From Chitinispirillales bacterium (GTDB lineage: Bacteria > Fibrobacterota > Chitinivibrionia > Chitinivibrionales > Chitinivibrionaceae): a stretch of 64,000 nucleotides of DNA. The notes beneath the pieces are model-generated. The model saw only the letters and a list, made by a program, of their open reading frames with translations. It was not told the DNA's origin and made no database searches. The position numbers were made by a program, and so were the translations under genes. Below are positions 53,517 through 63,102 of the stretch, piece after piece; position 1 is the first letter of the stretch; each line of letters starts with the position of its first letter. The stretch is taken from the NCBI GenBank assembly GCA_031254455.1, contig JAIRUI010000117.1, positions 18,747 through 82,746 on the forward strand, read 5' to 3'.

Positions 53517-54521
53517 TTATCTTACCTTTCTGCCTATTTCGGCGGTTGAAGTCATAGACGGCGTTCTGAATATTCCCCTTTTATAATTTTCCATTCCCGC
53601 CTTTGCAATCATAGCGGCGTTATCGGTGCACAGAATGTTTGACGGATAAAATACGTTATGCGTTCCAAAAGAATCTTTAAGTGCGTTTTTAATCGCATTA
53701 TTGCACGCAACGCCGCCGCACAGCGCAATTTTTTCAATATGCGTCAAATTTACGGCAAATTTGAGATTATTAACGACGGCGCGTACAATCGCGTTTTGGA
53801 ATGATTTGCATATTCGTGGCTTTTGCTCTTCTAATTCCTGTAATTTAATTTTTTCAATAGCGTATTTTACCGAAGTTTTAAGTCCGCTGAAAGAAAAATG
53901 GGCGTTATTTCCGTCAAATATTTTTGCCGTAGGAAATTCAATTAAGTCGTTCCCTTTATATAAATCCGCATATTCTTCTATTTTTTTCCCCGCAGGATAT
54001 TCAAATCCAAGCATTTTTCCTACTTTATCAAACGCTTCTCCAGCGGCGTCGTCGATTGTTTGTCCTATTATTTCGTATTTTGAAAAATCATCGACTTTAT
54101 ATATTGACGAATGTCCTCCGCTTAGAAGAACCGTTAAAAACGGAAATTTAATTTTGTTTTCAAACATTACCGAGCAAATATGTCCTTCAAGGTGATTTAC
54201 GCCGGTTATTGCAATTTGCGGATACGCTGTTTTAAGCCCAAAAGCGAATGAAATTCCGACAAGTAGCGCGCCTGCAAGCCCAGGACGGTCACAAACAGCT
54301 ATTAGGTCGATATCGGATATTTTTAGATTCGTTTCGTTTATTGCTTTTTTGAATAAAAGACCGATTTTTTTTATATGTTCGCGCGATGCGATTTCCGGAA
54401 CTACTCCACCGAAGTCGGAATGCTCTTTTTGAGTGTAGATTGTGTTTGTAAGTATTTTTTCGTCGTTTATTATCGCAACAGACGTTTCGTCGCAAGACGA
54501 TTCAATTCCGAGAACTATCAT
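53517..54521 (-). CDS. tsaD: tRNA N6-threonylcarbamoyladenosine synthase subunit TsaD
   Basis: 334 residues. Starts 'VLGIESSCDETSVAI'; metal-binding histidines in 'GVNHLEGHICSVM', and 'LCTDNAAMIA' near the end, as in Kae1/YgjD. It transfers threonylcarbamoyl to A37 of ANN-reading tRNAs. GGAG lies 6 nt before ATG. A RimI-like acetyltransferase gene, often a neighbour of tsaB/D, lies 4.3 kb away. Confidence 0.95.
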   Translation of the reverse strand: MIVLGIESSCDETSVAIINDEKILTNTIYTQKEHSDFGGVVPEIASREHIKKIGLLFKKAINETNLKISDIDLIAVCDRPGLAGALLVGISFAFGLKTAYPQIAITGVNHLEGHICSVMFENKIKFPFLTVLLSGGHSSIYKVDDFSKYEIIGQTIDDAAGEAFDKVGKMLGFEYPAGKKIEEYADLYKGNDLIEFPTAKIFDGNNAHFSFSGLKTSVKYAIEKIKLQELEEQKPRICKSFQNAIVRAVVNNLKFAVNLTHIEKIALCGGVACNNAIKNALKDSFGTHNVFYPSNILCTDNAAMIAKAGMENYKRGIFRTPSMTSTAEIGRKVR

Positions 54522-54536
54522 TGTTTTCTCCGCAAA

Positions 54537-55001
54537 TCAGCCGGTTTCAGAAATCGCCGCTACTTTAACTCCGGCGTTTTCTGTGGAAACGACTCTGACT
54601 TTTGTTCCTTTCAGTATATATCCGCTGTCTGAATAAACATCAACGTTTTTGCCGTTTATGTTTGCCGTTCCCGCAGGGCGCAAATCTGTTATCGCGATTC
54701 CTGATTCGTTTATTTTAACTTGTGCGACAAACCCTACGCTTTCAACGGCGTCTTCCAAAGATATTTTAGTTTTACGTAATTTTTTTACTCCGAAGATGAG
54801 CGTCGCCGGTATTAAAAACAAGTTTAATATTACCAAGAAAACCAAAGAGTTTGGCGATTCTTTGAAAACTATATAATATGAAGTTCCAAAAACCGCTATC
54901 GCCGTCATAGTTAAAAAACCAAACGACGGAATAATTAATTCCGCAAGAATAAGAACCGTTCCGACGATTTGTAAAATAATTATAATCATTACTATACTCA
55001 T
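54537..55001 (-). CDS. NfeD-like membrane protein, 154 aa
   Basis: Start set at ATG 55001, which has AAGGAGG 6 nt upstream; the frame from 55019 lacks one. N-terminal part with three or four membrane helices ('IVMIIIILQIVGTVLIL', 'LVFLVILNLFLIPATL'), then the OB-fold NfeD C-terminal domain ('DAVESVGFVAQVKINESG', 'TKVRVVSTENAGVKV' in part). NfeD proteins partner with flotillin-type SPFH proteins; the floA gene of this genome is 23 kb away. Confidence 0.8.
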   Translation of the reverse strand: MSIVMIIIILQIVGTVLILAELIIPSFGFLTMTAIAVFGTSYYIVFKESPNSLVFLVILNLFLIPATLIFGVKKLRKTKISLEDAVESVGFVAQVKINESGIAITDLRPAGTANINGKNVDVYSDSGYILKGTKVRVVSTENAGVKVAAISETG

Positions 55002-55092
55002 TGGAAACCTCCTTTTCAAAGTTAAACTTAAAATAATATATTTTTATGAAATAAAACACTATGAAATTACCTAAAAACGCCGATTGTTTTCT

Positions 55093-56763
55093 TTAGATTT
55101 TTTCCAACAGTTCTTTTGCATGCCTGAGAGTTGTTTCGTTTTCTCCTCCAAGCATTCTCGCAACTTCTTTGACGCGTTGAGCGTTGTCTAGCTTTTCAAT
55201 TTTTGTTTCGGTGCGTCCAGATATTTCCGTTTTGAAAATCGAGTAATGAAAATCCGCTTGTGAGGCGATTTGGTGAAGATGTGAAATTACTAAAATTTGA
55301 TGATTTTTCGCTAATTTTTTTATCGCCGCCGCGATATCGGCCGCTCGTTCTCCGCCGATTCCCGTGTCGATTTCGTCAAAAACCATTATCGGAATAGTGT
55401 CGTTTTCGGCGAGAATCGTTTTAATCGCAAGCATAATTCTTGAAATTTCTCCGCCCGAAGCGGTTTTACAAAGGGGAAGAAACGGCTCGCCCGCGTTTGT
55501 TTTCGCCGTAAAAACAATTTCGTCTATTCCTTTTGAGTCGATTTTTTCCTTTTTTTCAAAACGTGTCAAAAATATTCCGCCGTTAAAGCCAAGTTTTGAC
55601 ATTTCATAAGTTATTGATTTGTCAAAAGATACACAAATTTCTTTTCGCATGCGGCTTAAATTTTGAGCGGATTTTTCTAATTCGTTTTTTGCAGAAATCA
55701 ACGTTTTTTCCAATTCAAACTTATCCGTGTCACAATTTTCGATATTTGTCAATTCCGATTTTAATTCTTCTTTTTTTTGAAGCAGTTCGGCAAAAGAGCA
55801 AGAATATTTTTTCTTTAATTTCTGAATTTTTGCAATTCTGTCGTTTATTTCTTCCAATTTTGCCTGACCTTCTTCCTCTGTCGAATTTTCATATTTATTT
55901 ATGGTTTTTAATAAATCTTTTAACGAATCCCAAAAAGGTTTGATTTCATCAGCCCAATTTTCAAAATTTTTGTCAATATTTGCCATAGATTGCAACAATT
56001 TAACCAGATTTGAAATTTCGGAAATAACGCCTGAAGAATTTGCGTCTCCGCTAAGAATTTGCGAAATTCCTGCGGCGTTTTGAATTCTTTGCGCAGCGGA
56101 TGAAAAAAATAAAAATTCACGTTCTAATTTTTCTTCTTCGGCTTCCTGCAGTTCAAGTTTACTGATGTTTTCAAATTCAAAACGCAAAAAATCTTCTTTT
56201 TTTTTCAATTCTTCGGTTTTTTTTATGTGAAGATTCAAATTTTTTTCAGCCGTACAAAAATTTTCCCAAGAAACCGTAAATTTTTGTTTTTCAACGGCGA
56301 CATCTCTGATTTTGTCGATAATCAAATATGGGGCGTCTTCATTGAGAAGCATTTGGTGATCGTGTTGCCCATGCAAATCGATAATTGCGTCGCCGATGGA
56401 TTTAAGTACTGTAAGAGAACAAATTTCTCCATTAATTAAAATTTTATTTTTTGCCGATTCTGTTGCAATAATTCTTTTAATTATTAGGGAGTTATCAAAA
56501 AACGGGATAGAATTTTCTTCTATGGTTTTTTGCAAATTTTCAGGAATTTTCTCAAAATTAAACGAGCCGACGACCTCTGCAACGCTTTCTCCGCTTCGTA
56601 TAGTTTCGGACGACGCACGATTACCTAAAAGCATTCCTACTGCGTCCATTAAAATAGATTTGCCGGCTCCGGTTTCACCTGTAAAAACGCAAAAACCGTT
56701 TTCCAAGTCAAATTCAATATTTTTAATTAACGCCAAATTGTTTATTTTCAAGTGATTAAGCAT
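55093..56763 (-). CDS. recN: DNA repair protein RecN
   Basis: 556 residues, SMC-like. Walker A 'FTGETGAGKSILMDAVG' near the N-terminus, long coiled coils in the middle ('EKLEREFLFFSSAAQRIQ' region), signature 'TASGGEISRIMLAIK' and Walker B 'IMVFDEIDTGIGGE'. It acts early in double-strand break repair. It follows NAD kinase by 4 nt, a common pairing. Confidence 0.93.
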   Translation of the reverse strand: MLNHLKINNLALIKNIEFDLENGFCVFTGETGAGKSILMDAVGMLLGNRASSETIRSGESVAEVVGSFNFEKIPENLQKTIEENSIPFFDNSLIIKRIIATESAKNKILINGEICSLTVLKSIGDAIIDLHGQHDHQMLLNEDAPYLIIDKIRDVAVEKQKFTVSWENFCTAEKNLNLHIKKTEELKKKEDFLRFEFENISKLELQEAEEEKLEREFLFFSSAAQRIQNAAGISQILSGDANSSGVISEISNLVKLLQSMANIDKNFENWADEIKPFWDSLKDLLKTINKYENSTEEEGQAKLEEINDRIAKIQKLKKKYSCSFAELLQKKEELKSELTNIENCDTDKFELEKTLISAKNELEKSAQNLSRMRKEICVSFDKSITYEMSKLGFNGGIFLTRFEKKEKIDSKGIDEIVFTAKTNAGEPFLPLCKTASGGEISRIMLAIKTILAENDTIPIMVFDEIDTGIGGERAADIAAAIKKLAKNHQILVISHLHQIASQADFHYSIFKTEISGRTETKIEKLDNAQRVKEVARMLGGENETTLRHAKELLEKI

Positions 56764-56767
56764 AATT

Positions 56768-57640
56768 TTAACCTTTTGTCTTACGGATGGGATTTCCCCA
56801 TCCGAGTTTCGTTCTCAACAAATCAAAATACGATTCTTGTGAAAATTGTATAAGATTATGCTTTTCATCCAAACATGAAATAACAATTTCATCTTCGGGA
56901 ACGAGTTTCGTACTTTCTATCCCGTCAAGCGAAAGTAAAATTTCCGGATTTTTCTTATTTACCTTAATTTTCAGAAAGTTATACGACGGAAGAATTATCG
57001 GTCTCTCGCTCAAAGAGTGAGGACAAATAGGGGTGACGATTATTACGTTTGTGTCCGGATAAACAATGGGACCGCCTGCCGCAAGCGAATACGCCGTCGA
57101 ACCGCTTGGAGAAGCTATAATCACGCCGTCGGAAATGTAGTCTGTGATAAAATCGTTACCGTAACTCAACGAAAAAGAAGAGAGTTTCGGAACGCTTAAC
57201 CTGTTGAAATATACATCGTTTATCGCATTAAAACCCCTCAGGATTTCGCCGTTTCTGTAATGTTTCACGTCTAAAACCGCACGGCGTACGACTCTGTAGT
57301 CTCCTCTAATGATTTTTTGCAGTTTTTCTTCAAAATTATCGGCTTCGACATCGGCTAAAAAACCTATTTTCCCAAAATTTATTCCTATTAACGGTTTTTC
57401 ACAAAATTTTACAATATGCGCCGCGGAAATAAATGTTCCGTCGCCGCCTACCGAGATGACAATTTGAGAATTTTCAAGAAATTTCTCCACATTTTCCGCT
57501 TTTTCAAACGAATACGGAGCGTTTGGGTGTAGAATGACTGAAATTTCCTGTTTTTTACACCAAACTATCAGTCTTTCGATAATTTTTTGAATATCTAAAC
57601 TCTTTTTAAAAACAACGACTCCGAATTGCTTTATCTCCAT
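56768..57640 (-). CDS. nadK: NAD kinase
   Basis: Start at ATG 57640 ('MEIKQFGVVVFKK'), just after the peptidase stop; an extended frame from 57682 is less likely. Motifs 'VGGDGTFISAAH', 'NFGKIGFLAD' and 'ASPSGSTAYSLAAGGPIV' (catalytic and NAD-binding) are intact. It makes NADP from NAD. 290 residues. Middle gene of the peptidase - nadK - recN operon. Confidence 0.92.
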   Translation of the reverse strand: MEIKQFGVVVFKKSLDIQKIIERLIVWCKKQEISVILHPNAPYSFEKAENVEKFLENSQIVISVGGDGTFISAAHIVKFCEKPLIGINFGKIGFLADVEADNFEEKLQKIIRGDYRVVRRAVLDVKHYRNGEILRGFNAINDVYFNRLSVPKLSSFSLSYGNDFITDYISDGVIIASPSGSTAYSLAAGGPIVYPDTNVIIVTPICPHSLSERPIILPSYNFLKIKVNKKNPEILLSLDGIESTKLVPEDEIVISCLDEKHNLIQFSQESYFDLLRTKLGWGNPIRKTKG

Positions 57641-57645
57641 GTTTT

Positions 57646-58752
57646 TCACTCGCTTATGAAATTTAAAATCATTTTTGTACAATCAACAATATCAGAAAAA
57701 TTTATATATTCTTCATGAGTATGAACATTTGCCATTCCGCACGAAATTACACTTGTCGGTATTCCTTTTTTGTTGAAAAAATTCGCATCGCTTCCGCCGC
57801 CGCTTGAAATGATTTTTGGCGTTTTACCGGTTTTTTTCGCCGCCGCGCATAATTTTTGTATTAACGGTGAATTTTTATCAAGTGAAAATCCGTCGTATTT
57901 TCTGATTATCTCAATTTCAGCGCGATTTTCGTTTTTTTTATTAAATTTTTTAATCGCCTCTTTATAAATTTCTACGATTTCATTGATTTTTTCCAAATTG
58001 CAAGAGCGAATTTCACCGCTTATTTCAACGAAATCCGGTACAATATTGTCTGCTGTTCCCCCGTTTATTTTTGCTATGTTTGCCGAAGAGTTTTTTGAAA
58101 TTTTTCCTGTAGGCAATTCTTTTATCAACTTGCTTGCCAAAACAACGGCATTAATTCCTTTTTGCGGTTCAATTCCCGTGTGCGCCGATTTACCGTGAAT
58201 TTTTATTGTCCAACTATTATAATACGGCGCTTGATTGACAATCGTTCCGATTTTTCCGCCGGCGTCGACAACAATGCCGTATTTCACGTCTTTTTGCGAA
58301 ATTTTGCAATATTTCACGCCCATGAGTCCTATTTCTTCGCAAACGGAAAAAACAAGCAAAAGCGGAGGATGGTTTATTTTATTCTCTTTTAGTATGGTAA
58401 TCGCTTCTATAACAGCCGAAATTCCCGCTTTATCGTCGGCGCCCAAAATTGAATTTCCGCCGCTTTTTATTACATCGTTTTCTACAACAGGCTCAATTTC
58501 GCCGCCCGCAATTACAGTATCCAAATGTGTAGATAACAAAACAACGTCTTTTGATTTATCGCCGTCTATTTTAACAACCATATTTGAACAGTTTCCACCC
58601 AAATTTTTTGCACAATCGTCAAATTCAACCGAATATCCCAAACCGTTGAAAATTTCTTCTATTTTTTTTGCAAGATCCGCTTCAAATTTGCTTTCGCTTT
58701 TTATTTTCACAAGCGACAAAAACAATTCACGCAGACGGTTTTCATTTATCAT
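57646..58752 (-). CDS. M20-family metallopeptidase, PepT-like, 368 aa
   Basis: I choose ATG 58752, with AAGGA about 12 nt upstream, over a longer frame from 58809. Metal site motifs: 'LSTHLDTVIAGG', 'GADDKAGISAVIEAI' and 'SVCEEIGLMGVKY'; a dimerisation domain lies in the middle ('IKIHGKSAHTGIEP'), and a final His is in 'NVHTHEEY'. It resembles peptidase T and related tripeptidases that trim peptides in the cytoplasm. The substrate cannot be set by sequence alone. Confidence 0.85.
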   Translation of the reverse strand: MINENRLRELFLSLVKIKSESKFEADLAKKIEEIFNGLGYSVEFDDCAKNLGGNCSNMVVKIDGDKSKDVVLLSTHLDTVIAGGEIEPVVENDVIKSGGNSILGADDKAGISAVIEAITILKENKINHPPLLLVFSVCEEIGLMGVKYCKISQKDVKYGIVVDAGGKIGTIVNQAPYYNSWTIKIHGKSAHTGIEPQKGINAVVLASKLIKELPTGKISKNSSANIAKINGGTADNIVPDFVEISGEIRSCNLEKINEIVEIYKEAIKKFNKKNENRAEIEIIRKYDGFSLDKNSPLIQKLCAAAKKTGKTPKIISSGGGSDANFFNKKGIPTSVISCGMANVHTHEEYINFSDIVDCTKMILNFISE

Positions 58753-58817
58753 AACAAAATTTTCCTTCATACATTTGGAAACAAAAATAATATTTTTCAG
58801 CAAAAGCAAGGATTTTT

Positions 58818-59270
58818 ATGAAAATTTTCCAAAAAGAAATACCGGATGAAATAATAGAGCAAATTTGTAAAATTCAAAACGAATTATTGTTTGAAAAATC
58901 AGATTTTGATTTGATAAAATCGCTTGCCCTAAGCGGCGTTTTGTTTTTTACGGAGTTGGATAATAACCGAAAAATAATAAGTTTTTGTTTGGTAAAACCG
59001 TCTTTTGACGAATGGGAGATTTATGATGTGGCGACAATTTCAAAACATCAAAACCACGGTTTCGCAAAAAAACTAATAGCCGAATTTTTGAGTTTTGCCG
59101 AAAAAAACAAAGTGAAAAAAATATTTTTAGAAGTTCGCGGAAACAATGAAAAAGCGATAAATCTGTATTCAAAATTCGGTTTTGAAAAATATGCAATTCG
59201 AAAAAATTATTACGCAAATAACGGCGATAATGCAATTTGTATGATGAAAAATATGGTTAATTGCAATTAG
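58818..59270 (+). CDS. GNAT acetyltransferase, RimI-like, 150 aa
   Basis: Typical GNAT fold with the acetyl-CoA loop variant 'HQNHGFAKKLI' followed by 'LEVRGNNEKAINLYSKFGF', the RimI motif. RimI acetylates the N-terminus of ribosomal protein bS18. AAGGA sits 7 nt before ATG. It diverges from the M20 peptidase gene across 65 bp and overlaps the convergent lgt by 14 bp. Confidence 0.85.
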   Translation: MKIFQKEIPDEIIEQICKIQNELLFEKSDFDLIKSLALSGVLFFTELDNNRKIISFCLVKPSFDEWEIYDVATISKHQNHGFAKKLIAEFLSFAEKNKVKKIFLEVRGNNEKAINLYSKFGFEKYAIRKNYYANNGDNAICMMKNMVNCN

Positions 59271-60132
59271 TTTTTTGTCGCCGCGTAAAAATCGGTATCA
59301 AAATTATTCCCGCAACAATCATAACCGTGCAAAGTATTTGTCCTTGTGAGAAACCAAACGAATTAAGTCCTATATGTGCGTCTGGTTCGCGATAAAATTC
59401 TATGAAAAACCTGATAACTCCATAACCGATTAGATAAAAAGGCGTCATCAAATTTTTCGCCGAACAGAATTTTCGCAAAAAGCATAATATTAAGAACAAC
59501 AAAATTCCTTCACCAATCATTTCAAAAAGCTGCGACGGATAGCGCAAGTTCGTCGGGTCGCTCGGAAAATACATTCCTATAGCCGAATCGGTTTTTCGTC
59601 CGTACAGTTCACCGTTCATAAAATTTCCGAAACGTCCGAAAGTGTAACCCATCGGCACGGTGAAAAACACGGCGTTTGCACATTCTTTCCAGTTTAATTT
59701 TTTGATAACGACGTAAAGAGTTCCGCATAAAATTCCACCGACTATAGCGCCGTGGAACGACATGCCGGAAATTCCGATGAATTTTCCGTTGTTAAAAGGA
59801 AGAAAGATTTCACTTAAATTTTGAACGTAATAGTCAAAATTATAAAGTAAAACGTATCCGATTCGACCGCCGAAAAGTATTCCTATAATTATGCACATGC
59901 ACAGATTTTCCAACTCGCTTTCTTCAATATCAAATTCACCGCTTCTGCACATATTTTGCAGCAACCCGATATTCGCCGCAAAGCCGATTATATACATAAG
60001 CCCGTAATAATTTACAGGAAAACCTTTACCGGAAAAATCGGTTCCCCACCGAATAATATGCTCGCCGAAAATCGTAATCAATGTCGGATCAAGGTGCATC
60101 GGCAGCGTTTGCCAAAATGTAATAAAATTCAT
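59257..60132 (-). CDS. lgt: Prolipoprotein diacylglyceryl transferase
   Basis: 291 residues, about seven membrane helices. Signature 'GRFGNFMNGELYGR', with 'SFHGAIVGGILCG' upstream (catalytic His and Arg regions). It adds diacylglycerol to the lipobox cysteine of lipoproteins such as those encoded at 8768 and 19327. Divergent from pheT across 120 bp. Confidence 0.95.
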   Translation of the reverse strand: MNFITFWQTLPMHLDPTLITIFGEHIIRWGTDFSGKGFPVNYYGLMYIIGFAANIGLLQNMCRSGEFDIEESELENLCMCIIIGILFGGRIGYVLLYNFDYYVQNLSEIFLPFNNGKFIGISGMSFHGAIVGGILCGTLYVVIKKLNWKECANAVFFTVPMGYTFGRFGNFMNGELYGRKTDSAIGMYFPSDPTNLRYPSQLFEMIGEGILLFLILCFLRKFCSAKNLMTPFYLIGYGVIRFFIEFYREPDAHIGLNSFGFSQGQILCTVMIVAGIILIPIFTRRQKTNCN

Positions 60133-60252
60133 AAAATCTCCAATATAACAGATAAAATAATATTTATTGGCTGAAACTCTTTGAAATTCATAACGTTTTC
60201 CGGATTTTTATTGTGAAATATTGTATTTTCGGCTCAAGAACTAGGAGAATAT

Positions 60253-62685
60253 ATGAAAATTTCGTTGAACTGGATTAAAGAATTTGTATCAATTCCCGAA
60301 ATTGACCCTAAAACCGCGTCGGTAAAATTTACTATGGCGGCGTGTGAAGTCGATAACGTTGAAGAAACGGGCGGACATCTTAAACAAATTGTCGCCGCAA
60401 AAATCACCGAAATAAAAAAACATCCCGAAGCGGAAAATCTTAATCTTGTTTCCGTAGATAACGGTGAAATTACGATAACCTTAGTTTGCGGCGCCCCAAA
60501 TGTCGAGGCGGGCAAAATTGTTCCTTTCGCAAAGTCCGGCACAAAATTCCCGGACGGTTTTGTTCTTGAGCCGAAAAAAATTCGAGGCGTAGAAAGTTGC
60601 GGAATGCTTTGTTCTCAAAAAGAATTAGGTCTTGGCGACGACCACAGAGGACTTTTGATATTGCCGCAGAATACGAAATTAGGCGCGACGATTGCCGAAA
60701 TTTTCGGTATCGACGACGATGTGATTTTTGATATTGACAATAAGTCGATAACCCATCGTCCGGATTTGTGGGGACACTACGGAATCGCCAGAGAGTTCGG
60801 ATTGATTTTCGGCAGTCCTCTTAAAAACAGGTTTGACGACGAATGGGAAGCGAAAATTAAAAACAATATTACCGGTGAAGATTCTCCGATAAGCGTTGAA
60901 ATAAAAGAAAATACTTGCTGTAAAGCGTATTACGGAATTTCTATCGACGGAGTTAAAGTTGAAGAAAGTCCGAAATGGATGCAAACGCGCCTCACAAAAT
61001 GCGGACTTCGCCCGATAAACAATATCGTGGATATTTCAAATTTTGTTATGCTGGAATTGGGGATGCCGAATCACATTTTTGACAGGGATTTGATTGAAGG
61101 CGGTAAAATAATTATCAGACAAGCAGGCGAACAGACAAAATTTATTACGCTTGACGAAATCGAAAGAAATCTTAGCTTGGCGGATACGGTTGTCGCCGAT
61201 GCGCAGAAACCGCTTGTTATCGCGGGAATTATGGGCGGCGCAAACAGCGGCGTAAATGAAAATACGACAAAGATTTTTATCGAAAGCGCGAATTGGATAG
61301 ATTGCGAAGTGCGAAAAACATCCGTGAGAATCGGATTGCGCACCGATTCCGTTCAAAGATACGAAAAATCTTTAGACAGTCAACTTTTAGAGCGCTCTCT
61401 TTTGCGGATTGTGGAATTGGTTTTGGAAATTTGTCCGAATGCGAAAGTTGTCGGAAAAATCGAAAAGATGGGCGAGGAAATCAAAAAATCCGTTCCGAAA
61501 ACAATAAGAATTTCGGCTGAAAAAATAGGCGGAATTTTAGGAAAAAGAATTGAAAAGTCCGAAATCATTCGTATCTTGCAAGGGCTTGATTTCGGCGTAA
61601 AAGAAATAAGTTTGGAAGACGTCGCGACGTTTGATGTCGAAGTTCCTACATACAGAGCGACAAAAGACGTGGAATGCGAGGCGGATATTGTCGAAGAAAT
61701 CGGGCGGATTGTCGGCTACGACAATATTACTCCTGCGCCTCGAATCGATAAAATTCTACCGACGCGCCTGTCGCAGAAAAAACAAACTCATCGAAAAATT
61801 CAGGATTTTTTGGTTTTTAACGCAGGACTTTTGGAAACTATGACAAATCCGATGGTAGGCGAAAAATTACTTGAAAAATCAAAAATAAATTCACTTAACG
61901 AAAATTTGGTCTTAATAAACGCGATAAGTAAAGACCATGACAGAATGCGTCCGAGTTTAATCGCTACGACGCTTCAAATTACTGCGGACAACAGCAGAAA
62001 TTTTGATAAATTCGGCTGTTTTGAAATAGCCCGTGAATATAATTTTGACGAACAAAATTTTGCGAAAGAAAAAAACGCTTTGGCAATTTCGCTTTTCGAC
62101 AAAAAAGAAAGCAGATTTATGGAACTTGTAAATATTTTGGAACGGCTTTTCAAATATTTGAACGTTCCTGCGCAGATTGTCGCACATAGTGAAAATTTTG
62201 TAAACAGCGAAGTTCCTGCGAATTGGGCGGGTATTCATCCGACTCAAGCGGTCGATGTAAAAATTATGGGAAAGAATCAGGGTTTTGCTACAACGATTCA
62301 CCCGATTTTTGCAAAAGACTGGAAAATTAAAGGACATTTTTCTATGGCGCTTATAGATATTTCGGCGTTTGAAAATCTTGCCGCAAAAGATAAAGTGAAG
62401 TATAGTCCGCTTCCCAAATTTCCCGATTCTATTTTAGATTATACTATTGTTGCGGACGCTAAAGTTTTGGCTGCCGATATTTTGGCGGTTGTAGAAAAGC
62501 TGAAAATTCAAAACGTTGCAGTGACAAGCGTTATCGATATTTTTGACTTGGGCGATAAAAAAGCGGTAACGTTGCGAACGCAATTTCAAGACAGGGAAAG
62601 CACTCTTTCGCCGAAATTTTTGGAAGAATCGCAAAAACGTATTCTTGACGGACTTGAAAAAGCGGGATTTCCGTTGAGAGTGTAA
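60253..62685 (+). CDS. pheT: Phenylalanyl-tRNA synthetase beta subunit
   Basis: 810 residues: an EMAP-type tRNA-binding domain (~40-150, 'AKITEIKKHPEAENLNLVSV'), the B3/B4 editing domain, B5 domain ('RATKDVECEADIVEEIGRIVGYDNI' in part) and a C-terminal anticodon-binding FDX-ACB domain ('FPDSILDYTIVADAKV' to 'GLEKAGFPLRV'). It pairs with PheS to charge tRNA-Phe. No pheS precedes it: the gene upstream is divergent lgt. Confidence 0.95.
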   Translation: MKISLNWIKEFVSIPEIDPKTASVKFTMAACEVDNVEETGGHLKQIVAAKITEIKKHPEAENLNLVSVDNGEITITLVCGAPNVEAGKIVPFAKSGTKFPDGFVLEPKKIRGVESCGMLCSQKELGLGDDHRGLLILPQNTKLGATIAEIFGIDDDVIFDIDNKSITHRPDLWGHYGIAREFGLIFGSPLKNRFDDEWEAKIKNNITGEDSPISVEIKENTCCKAYYGISIDGVKVEESPKWMQTRLTKCGLRPINNIVDISNFVMLELGMPNHIFDRDLIEGGKIIIRQAGEQTKFITLDEIERNLSLADTVVADAQKPLVIAGIMGGANSGVNENTTKIFIESANWIDCEVRKTSVRIGLRTDSVQRYEKSLDSQLLERSLLRIVELVLEICPNAKVVGKIEKMGEEIKKSVPKTIRISAEKIGGILGKRIEKSEIIRILQGLDFGVKEISLEDVATFDVEVPTYRATKDVECEADIVEEIGRIVGYDNITPAPRIDKILPTRLSQKKQTHRKIQDFLVFNAGLLETMTNPMVGEKLLEKSKINSLNENLVLINAISKDHDRMRPSLIATTLQITADNSRNFDKFGCFEIAREYNFDEQNFAKEKNALAISLFDKKESRFMELVNILERLFKYLNVPAQIVAHSENFVNSEVPANWAGIHPTQAVDVKIMGKNQGFATTIHPIFAKDWKIKGHFSMALIDISAFENLAAKDKVKYSPLPKFPDSILDYTIVADAKVLAADILAVVEKLKIQNVAVTSVIDIFDLGDKKAVTLRTQFQDRESTLSPKFLEESQKRILDGLEKAGFPLRV

Positions 62686-62704
62686 AAATTAAGGAGATAT
62701 TCTT

Positions 62705-62761
62705 ATGTTAAACCAAAAGCGGATTTTAAAAATAATAGCGGCGGCTCACACACAAATTTAA
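62705..62761 (+). pseudogene. 18-codon ORF with strong ribosome site, possible gene-start remnant
   Basis: AAGGAG lies before ATG 62705, and the peptide starts 'MLNQKRILKIIAAA', resembling the beginning of the signal peptide of the LRR gene at 63103 ('MWNRDGFFKVTAAMAIAA'). The ORF ends after 18 codons. It could be the start of a surface-protein gene left after deletion, or a leader peptide. Confidence 0.35.
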
Positions 62762-62833
62762 TATTGAACCTTAATCTTTAAACTCTTTCAAACTTTTTCT
62801 CATATTTATCATAACAATAAATTATTTTGTTAA

Positions 62834-62994
62834 TACCACAAATAACAAGTTAGTAAAGTTTCGTGCGAAATTTTATCTAATAAGTTAGTTTTTTATTATG
62901 TGCATACTTAGCGCCCTTTCAGGGTCGCTCTGTTTTGTGTATGCACATACCTTCCGACATTAATATCCGTCGGACATACTTGTTATTTGTGGTA
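62834..62994. repeat. Nested palindromic element, 161 bp
   Basis: Perfect 17-bp outer arms TACCACAAATAACAAGT (62834-62850) and ACTTGTTATTTGTGGTA (62978-62994). Inside is an 11-bp stem TATGTGCATAC (62897-62907) with GTATGCACATA (62939-62949), which holds a CCCT/AGGG apical hairpin, and then a CCGAC/GTCGG hairpin near 62953-62973. It looks like a small mobile element (MITE) or a structured RNA or attachment element. No transposase or clear target duplication is seen. Confidence 0.7.
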
Positions 62995-63102
62995 AAATTA
63001 TGATTATGGACAGAGCGGCCTCTTTCTGATTTTACCGCAAAAAGGTCTCTTCGCTTTCCCGTAATTCATACGTTATTAACATTTTAATATCATGAGGTGT
63101 TT

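Noticed and set aside
57261..57276. Half parS sequence TGTTTCACGT in nadK
   Set aside because: Only the left 10 bases match; the right half of the palindrome is lost.
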